From Engraulis encrasicolus (Eukaryota > Chordata > Actinopteri > Clupeiformes > Engraulidae), in NCBI RefSeq assembly GCF_034702125.1, contig NC_085857.1, positions 56,357,577-56,421,576 of the forward strand: a DNA stretch of 64,000 nt, given 5' to 3'. A program made the translations under genes and the position numbers. The notes under the pieces are model-generated. The model searched no databases and was not told where the DNA came from. It was given only the letters and a program-made list of their open reading frames with translations. The first letter of the stretch is position 1. Each line of letters opens with the position of its first letter. Positions 10,004-19,431 of the stretch are shown here, one piece after another.

Positions 10004-10700
10004 CAGTCCCAGGAAAAAGTTTGTACACCCTTTGAAATTTCTTACATTTCTGTCAAAATTGGTCATAAAACCTGGTTTGATCTTACCTGAAATCACGAGA
10101 AAGAACCGACAGAATCTGCTTTAACTAATTCAACCCAAACATTTACAAGTTTTCATATTTTCATTGGCCACAAGATGTAAACATTCACAGGACAGCAAGG
10201 CATAAGTAAGTACACCCTTGCATTCAATAGGTTTTAACCCTAAGTTAGTCGCAATAACCTCAACCAGATGTTTCCTGTAGTTGCAGATGAGATTAACAAA
10301 ACAATCTGGATGTATCTGGTCTCCCTCTTCTTTAGAAAACTGCCTCTCGTCAGCAAGGTTTGTGGGATGTCTGGAGTGCATAGCTTTCTTGACTTCATGC
10401 CATATAATCTCAATTGTTTTTTTGTCAGGGCTTTGACTGGGCTATTCCAGAATGTGTATTTCATTATTATGAAGCCATTCTAAAGTCGATTTGCTTCTAA
10501 AGTATGGGTTGTTGTCACATTTCGGGACCCATACTCTTGTGTGCTTCAACTGTGTGACAGACTTCCTCACGTCTTTTCTGTAAAATATTACAATAAACTT
10601 CTGAGTTCATTGTTCCACTGATAATAGCAAACTCACAAGGGCCTGAGGCAGCAAGGTAGCCGCATGTAATGATGCTCCCGCCACCATGCTCTTATTTGAG
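10004..10700 (-). pseudogene. Tc1-like transposon, C-terminal transposase fragment
   Basis: The element end CAGTCCCAGGAAAAAGTTTG directly abuts TA within the satellite, as expected for Tc1/mariner. The minus strand from about 10690 down to 10130 reads through the C-terminal half of a Tc1-type DDE transposase. Recognisable stretches are KSTLEWLHNNEIHILE, the catalytic-region PSQSPD and IIWHEVKKAMHSRHPTNLAD. Frameshifts and stops break it, including stops near the middle of the catalytic domain. The 5' half and the other terminal inverted repeat are missing. Dead. Confidence 0.75.
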
Positions 10701-11508
10701 TCGCTACTGTAGTACGTGAACGATGACTCTCACGACCTCTCGACTCTCATGTTTTAGCACTGGGCAAAAAGGCTCCGTTTCCGGGGATGTTTGTATGAGG
10801 ATATCTCTGGATATTTACAATATATATTGATATATTGATAGATACGCTCCGGATACGTTGGTGCCAATTGTCATATACGGAGCATATTCGAATCCCAGAA
10901 TGGGACAGTTTGGACATGTGACAAATCCGGATGCCGTATTCTCACCTGATGTGATCTGTGCTTCGCATATTTGATGTGGATACTCCCACGGACATGTTCC
11001 ATTCTTGCTCTTGTGTCTCCGGATATGTGAGGCATGGGACGACCGATATCCTCCCACGACCAGGCAATGAATTGACTTCACAGGCATTTATGTACGGGGC
11101 ATGCCTTTATCACGCTAAGTGTTATTACTCATTACAACATAGTCTTGCCTGGTTACCATCAATCCTAATCACAATTGAGATCGTCTTTCAGATCGAAACG
11201 ATTGTGCAAGTCTGAGGATTTCCCAGGCTAACATAGAACGGGCATGTTGCCATATCTGTGATGTTGCCAAAGTTGCCGAAATTACTTAGGCTAACGTTAG
11301 GATAAACTGCCCTACTACAAAGGTAAACAGCTGTACCAAAAATGAAACTGAGTAAAAAATGCCCTCAGAGCCTTGGTATTAGATTGAATAGTATACTTAC
11401 TGCAAATTTGACATAGCAATATTTGTAAAAGGGGCACATTTAGACCATAACTCTTTGTCACAAGATAAAGGAGGTGTTATAAATGTAATTTTCAGTATGA
11501 ACACAATT
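10701..11508. other. Intergenic with a dispersed repeat
   Basis: No gene seen. From about 10757 a segment starts GCACTGGGCAAAAAGGCTCC and contains TACGCTCCGGATACG. The reverse complement of 50345-50535 is similar, with TAGGCTAG, GGATATCTTT and TATCCGGACCAG in the same order, so both look like copies of one decayed repeat family. Confidence 0.45.
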
Positions 11509-11705
11509 TTGACAAAATAGGCAGACGGTAATTGGTTAGGCTACTGCACTTTGCCTTTGTAAGGCAGTAGTCTATAAGTCTTTCAACATAATATGACCCA
11601 AATCTACTGCAAAACAAGTTTTGACAAAATGGGCCTACTGTAATTGGTTACTGCACTTTGCCTTTGTAAGGCAGTATACTTCTTTCAACATAATGACACA
11701 AATCC
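11509..11705. repeat. Tandem duplication, period about 110 bp
   Basis: The run TTTTGACAAAATRGGC...GTAATTGGTTA...CTGCACTTTGCCTTTGTAAGG occurs at 11509 and again at 11619. The inner motif ACTGCACTTTGCCTTTGTAA with GGCAGT after it can form a hairpin. A related motif is at 51391. Confidence 0.75.
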
Positions 11706-11719
11706 ATTTTGTTGAATGT

Positions 11720-13090
11720 TCTTTCTTTAATTTCTATTTTTTACATTTAATCATATTTCAACACAATACGCTTTGTCGGCCGCAGAAGGGGGTGTGGAGG
11801 GGGTCACGAAGGGAGAATCGGCCACTATCGGTCACTCGCTGCCTAAAGGCCTGTCCTGGGCGGCGGGGGCATAACAGGGCCCCCATGACATTGGGATTAA
11901 TTATTATAAGGTCACTTCAAATTTGTTGATTTAGAGAAGAAAGGTGCTTTATTAGCATTCAAACAATGACTTATAGATATTTGCCTTCATTGCCCTTGAA
12001 AAAATGGTCAATAACCCCATATCACCCCTATTCCAAAATGGTTTGGTCTTTCTAGAAAAAAAGACCACATCATTCGATAAGTGGTCAGTGCGCGAGCCAA
12101 TTAGTCAACATGGACAAGTCAGGAGCGCTGAAAAGGAAATAAGGGCGAAAAAGAGATGAAGAAGCCAAAAGCCTGAGGGTTTCTCTACATAAATATTTCA
12201 AAAGCAGCTGTGCAGCAGATCCAGATAAGACATGGCCATTGCATTGCATTATTTCCTAACCAGAACAGCAATAACATTGTGCTTCAAATATGACTGTCAG
12301 TTAAGAATAAAATGCATATGAGCTCTGGTATATAATGTTATATAATCTCTGGTTGTGTGGGATAATGTCTCTGGCGCATGTTTGCCAGGAGAAGGACAAC
12401 CAACTTTTTAAGCAGAGCTATGCAACGCTAAATCTAAATCTCCACTAACAAATGATCAACCTGTTAACTTTGTGAGCAGGTGCGGCCGGTTCATTAAGTG
12501 CCCCTCCAAAGATTCTTCCTCTGAGAAAAGTAGATCCATTCAGAAATTGTAGATAAAATATGTATTGCAACCTCAATCACACTGGGAATCGTATTACATC
12601 AATGTTGTGGTTTGTGACGATCTTTGCGAGTGGAATCGGGTTTTATTTTTGTTGAGAAGTCTAGTTTACATCCAGTGTGGCTGTTTAACCTTAACCTACT
12701 GTCTATGGCCACTGGCCTGGGCAGATTTCTCGCCGCCTCAGCTAAGCCCGGCCCCCTCGCCCCGATCCCATTCTACAAAATTAGCACTGTAGCCTACTTA
12801 GCATAATATCATAACATAAGCGCGACTTTATGGATGCTATCAGGGCAGATGTATGATCTGCCCTGACCAATGGCAGGTCGGTGGCCCTGCCTGCTTTGAA
12901 AAAGACACCACAAACATATTACTCCGCTCATCTCTAACCTGTGGGATTTTATTAACTAAATTGCCGCAAATTTCCCTCCCAAAATCGGTGGATTAAACGG
13001 ATAACCATGTCAGATTTGACGAAGGATATGTGTTGGCTGGTAGGATTCACGTTGGGGGTAGGTATAGTTTGTATATTTGCTATTGCAAAG
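11720..13090. other. Intergenic, unassigned
   Basis: Apart from the possible hAT relic, no gene is seen. The region includes a GC-rich patch at 11775-11885 (GGCCGCAGAAGGGGGTGTGG onward) and A/T-rich unique sequence. Confidence 0.4.
12109..12230 (+). pseudogene. Possible hAT transposase N-terminus, decayed
   Basis: A start codon at 12111 opens MDKSGALKRK, then a stop, then GRKRDEEAKSLRVSLHKYF in the same frame. This basic, KRK-rich start with SLHKYF resembles the N-terminus of TTF-type zinc-finger hAT transposases in fish. Nothing else of the protein is visible downstream, so it is a relic if real. Confidence 0.35.
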
Positions 13091-13094
13091 TTTA

Positions 13095-13430
13095 AGGTTT
13101 TATGACCGAAGTCTTTGCATAATGGGTAACTGTTATTTAATGAAATTTGTGGGCTTGCAATGTTGAGACAGCAAGCTATGTGTAGCTTCGTAAAGTCTGC
13201 TGCTGCTACCCCCACGACTAGCCGACTAGCTGACGACATTCTCTGATAAGCTGTGTTGGTCTTACTACATAGTTTAAACAAAGCGTGAGGGATTATGAAT
13301 CAAGTCTTTGTAAAATAGGGAAACTGGAAGTTATTCAATGAAATATCTGAGCTTATTGAGCTTGTCATGGTGTTGACAGCTTCATTTATGCTCAGTATTG
13401 TCTGCTGTGTCCCCGAAAACTAGCTAAAAA
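13095..13430. repeat. Diverged tandem duplication, period about 195 bp
   Basis: GTCTTTGCATAATGGGTAACT...TGCTGCTACCCCC at 13110-13212 is matched by GTCTTTGTAAAATAGGGAAACT...TCTGCTGTGTCCCCGAAAACTAGC at 13302-13425. Internal points align in order (GAAATTTGTGGGCTTG against GAAATATCTGAGCTTA). No coding function visible. Confidence 0.55.
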
Positions 13431-13986
13431 ATACACCTGCACACGGTCCTGCCTAGCATTGCAGAACAGGAGCGAGTCTGTTGGATAGTGAGCTTCAGTG
13501 GCTGAATGCACAATTCCCCTGTTAAGTTTTAACCATGGCTACTCGTTTCGAAAATAGGCACGTCCTTTCCCGGTATTGATAGCATTTGGTTCTGTGGTAC
13601 ATTTGAACCGGCAGCAAGGGGACGACTGACTGAATTGAATAGTGTTGCAGGGCTTGTTGATTTGGTTGCATCATTTGTCAATGTAATGTACCTATAATAG
13701 GCAGCAGCAGCTTGTACTGTAGTAGCCTACTTGAGGACAGTTTGTTTCGCATGTTGGTCTACAAAAATGCTTCTACATTTCAAACGAGTATGTTTGCACA
13801 CGAGGAGTTTTGCTCTGCTTTGGCAAAGGCTACGATGCTGTGCTAGCCTTTTCCTGATTGTTCGTGCTGTCCGGTTGCGTGGAGTGCATATTCTTGTTTT
13901 CTGTTGCTTGTCACAAACTCCAACTCCGCGAGCGGACAAAACATTTTTCTTGTAATTTCTTAACATGTGTGCAGTCGCTCTGCTTA

Positions 13987-14882
13987 CAGTTTTTGCCTAC
14001 TGCTTGCACACAGTTTGCAAAATTTCGCTCATAGAGTCAAAACTCTACACACAAGCCAATTACTCTCAACACTTGGAGATAAACCCTTCACATATATGCC
14101 AGCATGAAACTCTGCTATCAAAACCTAAACATTGCCATAAAAACTTAACAATCTTTTGTCAAAACCTCACTTTCATGTCAAAAGACACACATTAGGACCA
14201 AATGAGAAAACAAATTAGATCAAAGTGAAAACAGTTGTCTACTTTATACAAAACACAGCAGTCTTTCTTTTTCTAACAGTCTATTCAGACTCACAGAATG
14301 TACATCTTCACAAGACCCCAAAATTCAATACTGTACATTACACAACTGCACCTTACAGTCAGGGCATTAAACTGAAGCAAAACATATCTTAAACAGTGCA
14401 TCACTCTCAACACAGCAGTGTGTATGTGAGCTTACGTATGGACCATTTGTTTGTGTTTTGGGAATATTCACACAATTTCAAACATCTAAATATGATATAA
14501 ATATGCGATTGATGTCAACAATGAAAACAAAGTAATGAAAAACATAGTCAATATACTTTTTTTGTTTGGGTATGAGGTATGAGGTTTGCTTACAGTAGTA
14601 AAATAACGAAGTAAAATACATTTCCAGACACAATATGCAGCTGACATCTACTATGTGTATTTCTACAAACTATCATGTTCATACCTAACATGTGATGATG
14701 AAGACAAAAGGCTACTCCTGCCGGTAGGTTTTACAGAACATGAGTCAGTCAATGCCACTCCATATTCTACTCTTTAGTACCGTTGTGCTATTTGTTGTTT
14801 TGTTTGAGTGTAGGAAGGTATGAATTTAGCAAAGAAGCCATCAAAGTAAAACAAATAAATGTAAAATAAAATAAGTGCAATG
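13987..14882 (+). mobile_element. TA-flanked transposon, copy 1 (truncated)
   Basis: Begins CAGTTTTTGCCTACTGCTTG right after TA at 13985-13986. It is about 90-95% identical by eye to 25753-26644 over its whole length, sharing for example ACATCTTCACAAGACCCC and GTGATGATGAAGA. It is cut at 14882 by the gypsy fragment. The far end is not found, so this copy is incomplete. No transposase. Confidence 0.75.
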
Positions 14883-15099
14883 TGTTGTGTCCTCAAGTGC
14901 CACTAGGTGGCATACACGGCACCAAAAGGACTGTACAGTGACATTGAGCGTCAGAAGAAGACTCTACACTACAGATACCGGCCACGGACCTTACTTACTC
15001 CTGCCTACTGTACACGGTTTTATAACTTTGCAATTATTTAAGTAAAGTTGTATATTTTATACATAACGCCTCTTCCTTTATACCCATCAAAACACAACA
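14883..15099 (+). repeat. 5' LTR of the gypsy fragment
   Basis: 217 bp, starts TGTTGTGTCC and ends ACACAACA, giving 7-bp inverted ends TGTTGTG/CACAACA. The primer-binding site follows directly. Confidence 0.7.
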
Positions 15100-15139
15100 T
15101 TGGCGACGAGGATTCGGATTTTTTTTTTTTTGCTGGAAG

Positions 15140-15982
15140 ATGGCTTTTGCATCGACGCCGTTCCCTCCACCTTTCCTGCCATGCCCGGGTGAGCCGTCAG
15201 TTTCACTGACCACATGGGAACGAATGTTTCAGAACTTTATGCTAGTTGCGGACGTTAAAGGCGACAAATGGCCGGAGCCAAGAAAAAAGGCGCTGCTGCT
15301 ACACTGTCTGGGAGCTGAGGGCCAGAGATTATTCTACAGCCTACCCGACCAAGGTGCCACGATGGAAGAAGCCTTAAAAGCATTAAAGGCACATTTCAAC
15401 CCAAAGCGGAATGCGGTCGCCGAACGCCATGCATTTAGGAAACGGGTGCAAGCACCGGGCGAAAGCATATTGCAATACATCGCTGCGCTTAGGGAGCTAG
15501 CATCCACCTGCGAGTTTGGAGCGAATGAGGAGGAGATGCTAAGAGACCAGTTGGTGGAGCATGTTTCCAGTCCGCATATACGCGAGCGTTTGATGCTGGA
15601 GGAGACGGGAGGAAAGAAGAAATTGACACTGGATTCAGCCACCACAGTCGCCACTCAAATTGAGGCGGCTGTCTTCCAGGCCAACACCGTCGCTCCTGAC
15701 GCCCCAGTTCACGCTGGGCATACCACTGAGGGCAACGAACGTTCCCGCCAACTTCGCCCCACTGCTGCTGCCCAGGCTGCCCCGTCATCGCGTTCCTGCT
15801 ACCGCTGTGGTTCCGACAAGCATCTCGCGAACACGAGCACCTGCCCTGCCATTACAGCTACGTGCACCATCTGCAAGAAGAAGGGACACTTCGCTCGGGT
15901 GTGTCGTTCGGCACAGACACACCAGCTCAACGAGATCGACGTGGCCCCAGAGATAGAGCTACCTGAAATGTATGTTCTCTAG
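15140..15982 (+). CDS. gag: Gag protein of a gypsy-type retrotransposon
   Basis: A 280-residue open frame. It starts 41 bp after the LTR, past the primer-binding site and a T run. Residues about 20-170 form the capsid-like region (WERMFQNFMLV, LLLHCLGAEGQRLFYSLP, RHAFRKRVQAPGESILQY), as in gypsy gag. Near the C-terminus are two cysteine clusters, CYRCGSDKHLANTSTC and CTICKKKGHFARVC; the second is a standard CCHC knuckle that would bind RNA. The frame is intact, but no pol follows (stop at 15980-15982, then non-coding), so it cannot mobilise by itself. Whether it is transcribed from its LTR is unknown. Confidence 0.75.
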   Translation: MAFASTPFPPPFLPCPGEPSVSLTTWERMFQNFMLVADVKGDKWPEPRKKALLLHCLGAEGQRLFYSLPDQGATMEEALKALKAHFNPKRNAVAERHAFRKRVQAPGESILQYIAALRELASTCEFGANEEEMLRDQLVEHVSSPHIRERLMLEETGGKKKLTLDSATTVATQIEAAVFQANTVAPDAPVHAGHTTEGNERSRQLRPTAAAQAAPSSRSCYRCGSDKHLANTSTCPAITATCTICKKKGHFARVCRSAQTHQLNEIDVAPEIELPEMYVL

Positions 15983-16663
15983 GTCCTGCGACCCTGCTAC
16001 TTGCTACGAGGGGGAAGAGGTGGCACGGTTCTCGCCTGCTGTCTATGCGAGCTAGGTCGGCTACAGTGAACTTGGCTGTGATGGACATGTCGGAAGAGCC
16101 GCAGGCACCTTCCTCCTACTCCTAATAATAATACGGTCTGCATTGTGTTACATGCTAAGTTTAAAGCGTACAGTTACTACTATTACAATATTCAGTTTGT
16201 TAAATGTTATTGATGCATTTACTTACAGTAGCCTACAGCTGCTAAATACTTTCAGATACTACTCTCATGCTATACAGTTTTACATTCAGATATTACAGTT
16301 TTTTCTGTTCGCTAAAGCACATTTTTTGTAACCTTTGGCTGCTTTTGCTGAACTCCTCACACAGATGCACAAACCTATAACCAAACCAGCCAAACTGATA
16401 GCACAAAAACGGATTAGCACTCAGTTTGTAATGTTATAAAACACACTTTGCAGAACTGTAAACACAACTCACTGCTTTACACACAATTTGCAAAATATGA
16501 ACACAGTCCTAGAAAAAATATACACACTTGTGGATATTTTGTACACTACAATACTAATTATTACACAACATGTGACAGGGGGAAACACCTTTAGATAATC
16601 TCTTCACTTTGCAACCGGTATACTGTATAAATAAGTCACAGGTAAGCTTTTTGTGTTGGCAAT

Positions 16664-16885
16664 AATGGAAGGAGAAAGAAACACCAGAAGATTGAGGATC
16701 AGAGGAGGGTGAGGAAGGGGAGAAAGGAGACAAAGGCATATACAAGTAATCACAGATGACACATTCAATGACCATGTCATCAACCATGGCATGAGCTACA
16801 GGAAGGCTGGTGAAAAGGTTCAACCCAATCTGACCCGCTACACTGTAGAGAGCATAAGCAGAACATTTCACGCTGAGAACCGGTA
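16664..16885 (+). pseudogene. IS630-like transposase, N-terminal remnant
   Basis: From the ATG at 16664 the frame reads MEGERNTRRLRIRGG then a stop. The following region reads DHVINHGMSYRKAGEKVQPN and LTRYTVESISRTFHAENR, the helix-turn-helix N-terminus of a fish IS630/Tc1-like transposase. After the nested LTR element a continuation is visible at 24697-24860 (FTPEQETHIPNMVMGN and onward), broken by stops and frameshifts. Dead. Confidence 0.65.
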
Positions 16886-17080
16886 GCCTATGTAGAGTCA
16901 TTTCATACTCAACAGCGCAGTGTAGCAAATATGTACAGAGCCAGTGTATATGAAAAACAATATACCGTATGTACTGACAAAAATGTGTGAAATACAGTAA
17001 TGTACAAGTGTTGGCATTGCTACTTTACAGAATTACTAGAATTCTGAGAGCAGGGGTGAGAGAACAACTGTGTGTTCGCA

Positions 17081-17456
17081 TGTAACAGTGTGCTTTTAGC
17101 ACCTTTCTTTTTTGTAGTATAATTACACAAAGATTTTTATTTTGACACACCTCCGTTACACTAGTCCTACAGTAGACTTCTTCACTGTCATGGGTGTCTA
17201 TTGAGCTTCCTGCCCCCCTCCTTCTATCCCCCTCTAATGTTTCCGTTTTTCTGATTCATATTTCTATGCTTTCCATATCCTCTTCCGAATCTCTGTATGC
17301 TGTGGGAAGAGGAGTGGGAGTGCTGCCCCAAGCCCCATGGTGATGAATGTATACTGTGTCTGACAATTACAGCATCACTAAAAGATTGAATGAATCACCT
17401 GTCTCGGAGTCGTCCTTATTCAAACACAACGTAGAGTGAAATTCCAACCGGTTACA
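17081..17456 (+). repeat. 5' LTR
   Basis: 376 bp, TGTAACAG...CCGGTTACA. Differs from the 3' LTR by only about ten scattered changes, among them a GGG insertion in the other copy near position 60, T/G in TCTATTGAGC, and ATTCC/GTACA near the end. Confidence 0.9.
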
Positions 17457-17853
17457 ATGGTGCCGTGACTTCGCTTCGCTTGATCAACGCCTGCTTGATC
17501 CCGGGACTGCTGCGCTTCTCTCCTTCTTCACACAGGGGTGCACTTGTTTGTCTGTATGCTCGTATGTGTGTTTGTGCGTGTGCGCGCGTGCATGTGAGGT
17601 GTTCTCTAACGTGCATACCGAATAGTGCATAGTATCACATTGAGTTTTTAATGTTTCTGAAAAACATATCTCTTGGTGCTCTTTCACTTCGAATCTCTCT
17701 CTATTTTTTTCCCTTTCTTCTCAGTACTTGAGTTTTGACTATTAGAGCTCTGCAGATTTATTTAAATGTATTGAGCTGCAATAGTAATTATTTTGTTTTA
17801 CTGAGATATTTGTGTCATAGGGATTCCGGGTTTGAATTGATTTATGCTATAAA

Positions 17854-19431
17854 ATGGCTGAGGGTGGTGATAGCTTTGCTGGGGATGGTGATGTGGTTGA
17901 GCCCTTTATGTTTAGAGACCGCTCGCGTCTGGCTGGTATTGGGAGAGCTTATCCTTTGGGGATTCACAGTTTTGGTAGGGGGAGGCAGGTTGGTAATGTG
18001 GGACAGGTTAACTTGGTTAGAGGTCCAGTGGCCACTTCCACTCCCCTGAGAGACACTGCTTATATGCCCTGCACGGATCAAGCCACACCAGCAGCACATA
18101 TAGCCCCTGCAGTTACACAGCCTATGGGAGTAGCCCATTCACCGGTGACACATACTGCCCCTATGCCTTCACTAATTGCACACACAGGCCCTTCTCCTGC
18201 TACATGTCCAGCCCCTACACCCAACACACAGGTGATTACTGCAGACACACTGGGCATTGTCTTGTCAGATCTGGCTAAGCAGATCAATAGTAACATTACT
18301 GCCAGTATAGCCGCACTGCAGCAGGCCAGTGGTCAGCCGCACCCTAGCCACTCTTCACCGTGCCTTACAGAAGCAGATGCCTCAAGAGTTAGTGTGACTG
18401 TCCAGTCAGATGCCAAGCTCCCTCCCTTCTTCAGGGGTGACCGCACAGACAAGTTTTCAGTCGATGAATGGGAGGATGTAGTGCTGAACCACCTTCGTCA
18501 TGTGAACCGCACAGAGCGGGAGAAGTCTGACTTTGTCATGAGTCGTCTGTTAGGCAAGGCGAGGGATGTAGTGAGAGTCTCTCTTCGGTGCAGCTCTGAG
18601 CCAGCCTCTGGTCACACCGTATCTGCTGTGTTCGATATCTTGAAGAGGAATTTTAGTGAGCTGACATACTCCAACATGCCCATGAGAGACTTCTACAATA
18701 CTCTTCCACACCACGGTGAGTCTGCTATGGAGTACTGGATTCGTCTAAACAAAGCCATTGATGTGGCGGAGGAATGTCTACGGAGACAGCGGAGAGTTCT
18801 GGAGGAACCAGGAGCAGAGTTAGTAACAATGTTTGTGTCTCACTGCCCAGACCCCAGTCTTGCTGTGTCTCTCTCGTTTAAGCCAGCTGAGAAGTGGACG
18901 CCGTCTGAGATCCAGGAGAGAGTGGACGCACGTCAGAGGGTGCTGAAGAGGAATGAAGGGGTGGCCCGCTCTTCTTCTTCGCCAGTGTCTACAGAGAGTG
19001 TGCGCCCACTCACCCAGTTCACTGTCCAGCACGCTGAGCCTGGCCCCCCACCCATGGCTCCGCCGGTGTTCCAGTCCCATGCCCCTGCCGTGCCTGAGTC
19101 TGTCCAGTCACTCAGTCCCCCTGCTGCTGAGCCGAGCCTCTCTCATGTAGTGACCATGTTGGACAAAGTACTTTCAGTGTGCACTGCCTCCATGTCCCCA
19201 CACGCCATGTCCCCGCGCGCCGTGCCAGCCCAGCGGAGCCAGTACACAAACCGTGAGACACGCCAGCCATGCAGAGTGTGTGGTTCACTACAGCACACTA
19301 CATTCAGCCACTGTAAAATGGACCGGCTTTGCCACAACTGCCTGCAGCCTGGCCATGTCAAGAGTGCATGCCCCACAGCACGTCAGTCTCAAGTTGGTGC
19401 TGCCCATGTCCCGCACATGCAGTTAAACTAG
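17854..19431 (+). CDS. gag: Gag polyprotein
   Basis: 525 residues, intact. Residues about 1-180 are Pro/Thr/Ala-rich. Residues about 185-360 form the capsid-like part (KLPPFFRGDRTDKFSVDEWE, MRDFYNTLPHHGESAMEYWI). A second Pro-rich linker follows. The C-terminus has CRVCGSLQHTTFSHC and the CCHC zinc knuckle CHNCLQPGHVKSAC, the nucleocapsid function. The first ATG of the long frame is used. It ends at a TAG at 19429-19431. The pol frame overlaps it by about 100 bp in the -1 frame, so pol is probably made by -1 frameshifting; the slip site was not pinpointed. Confidence 0.85.
   Translation: MAEGGDSFAGDGDVVEPFMFRDRSRLAGIGRAYPLGIHSFGRGRQVGNVGQVNLVRGPVATSTPLRDTAYMPCTDQATPAAHIAPAVTQPMGVAHSPVTHTAPMPSLIAHTGPSPATCPAPTPNTQVITADTLGIVLSDLAKQINSNITASIAALQQASGQPHPSHSSPCLTEADASRVSVTVQSDAKLPPFFRGDRTDKFSVDEWEDVVLNHLRHVNRTEREKSDFVMSRLLGKARDVVRVSLRCSSEPASGHTVSAVFDILKRNFSELTYSNMPMRDFYNTLPHHGESAMEYWIRLNKAIDVAEECLRRQRRVLEEPGAELVTMFVSHCPDPSLAVSLSFKPAEKWTPSEIQERVDARQRVLKRNEGVARSSSSPVSTESVRPLTQFTVQHAEPGPPPMAPPVFQSHAPAVPESVQSLSPPAAEPSLSHVVTMLDKVLSVCTASMSPHAMSPRAVPAQRSQYTNRETRQPCRVCGSLQHTTFSHCKMDRLCHNCLQPGHVKSACPTARQSQVGAAHVPHMQLN

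Larger units (their letters stand above)
14883..16130 (+). mobile_element. Ty3/gypsy-type LTR element, 5' fragment
   Basis: Consists of an LTR, a primer-binding-site-like TGGCGACGAGGATTCGG, a gag ORF and a short stretch after it. Pol, a polypurine tract and the 3' LTR are all absent, so this is a 3'-truncated copy inserted in the transposon that starts at 13987. The right edge (about 16130) is approximate. Confidence 0.7.
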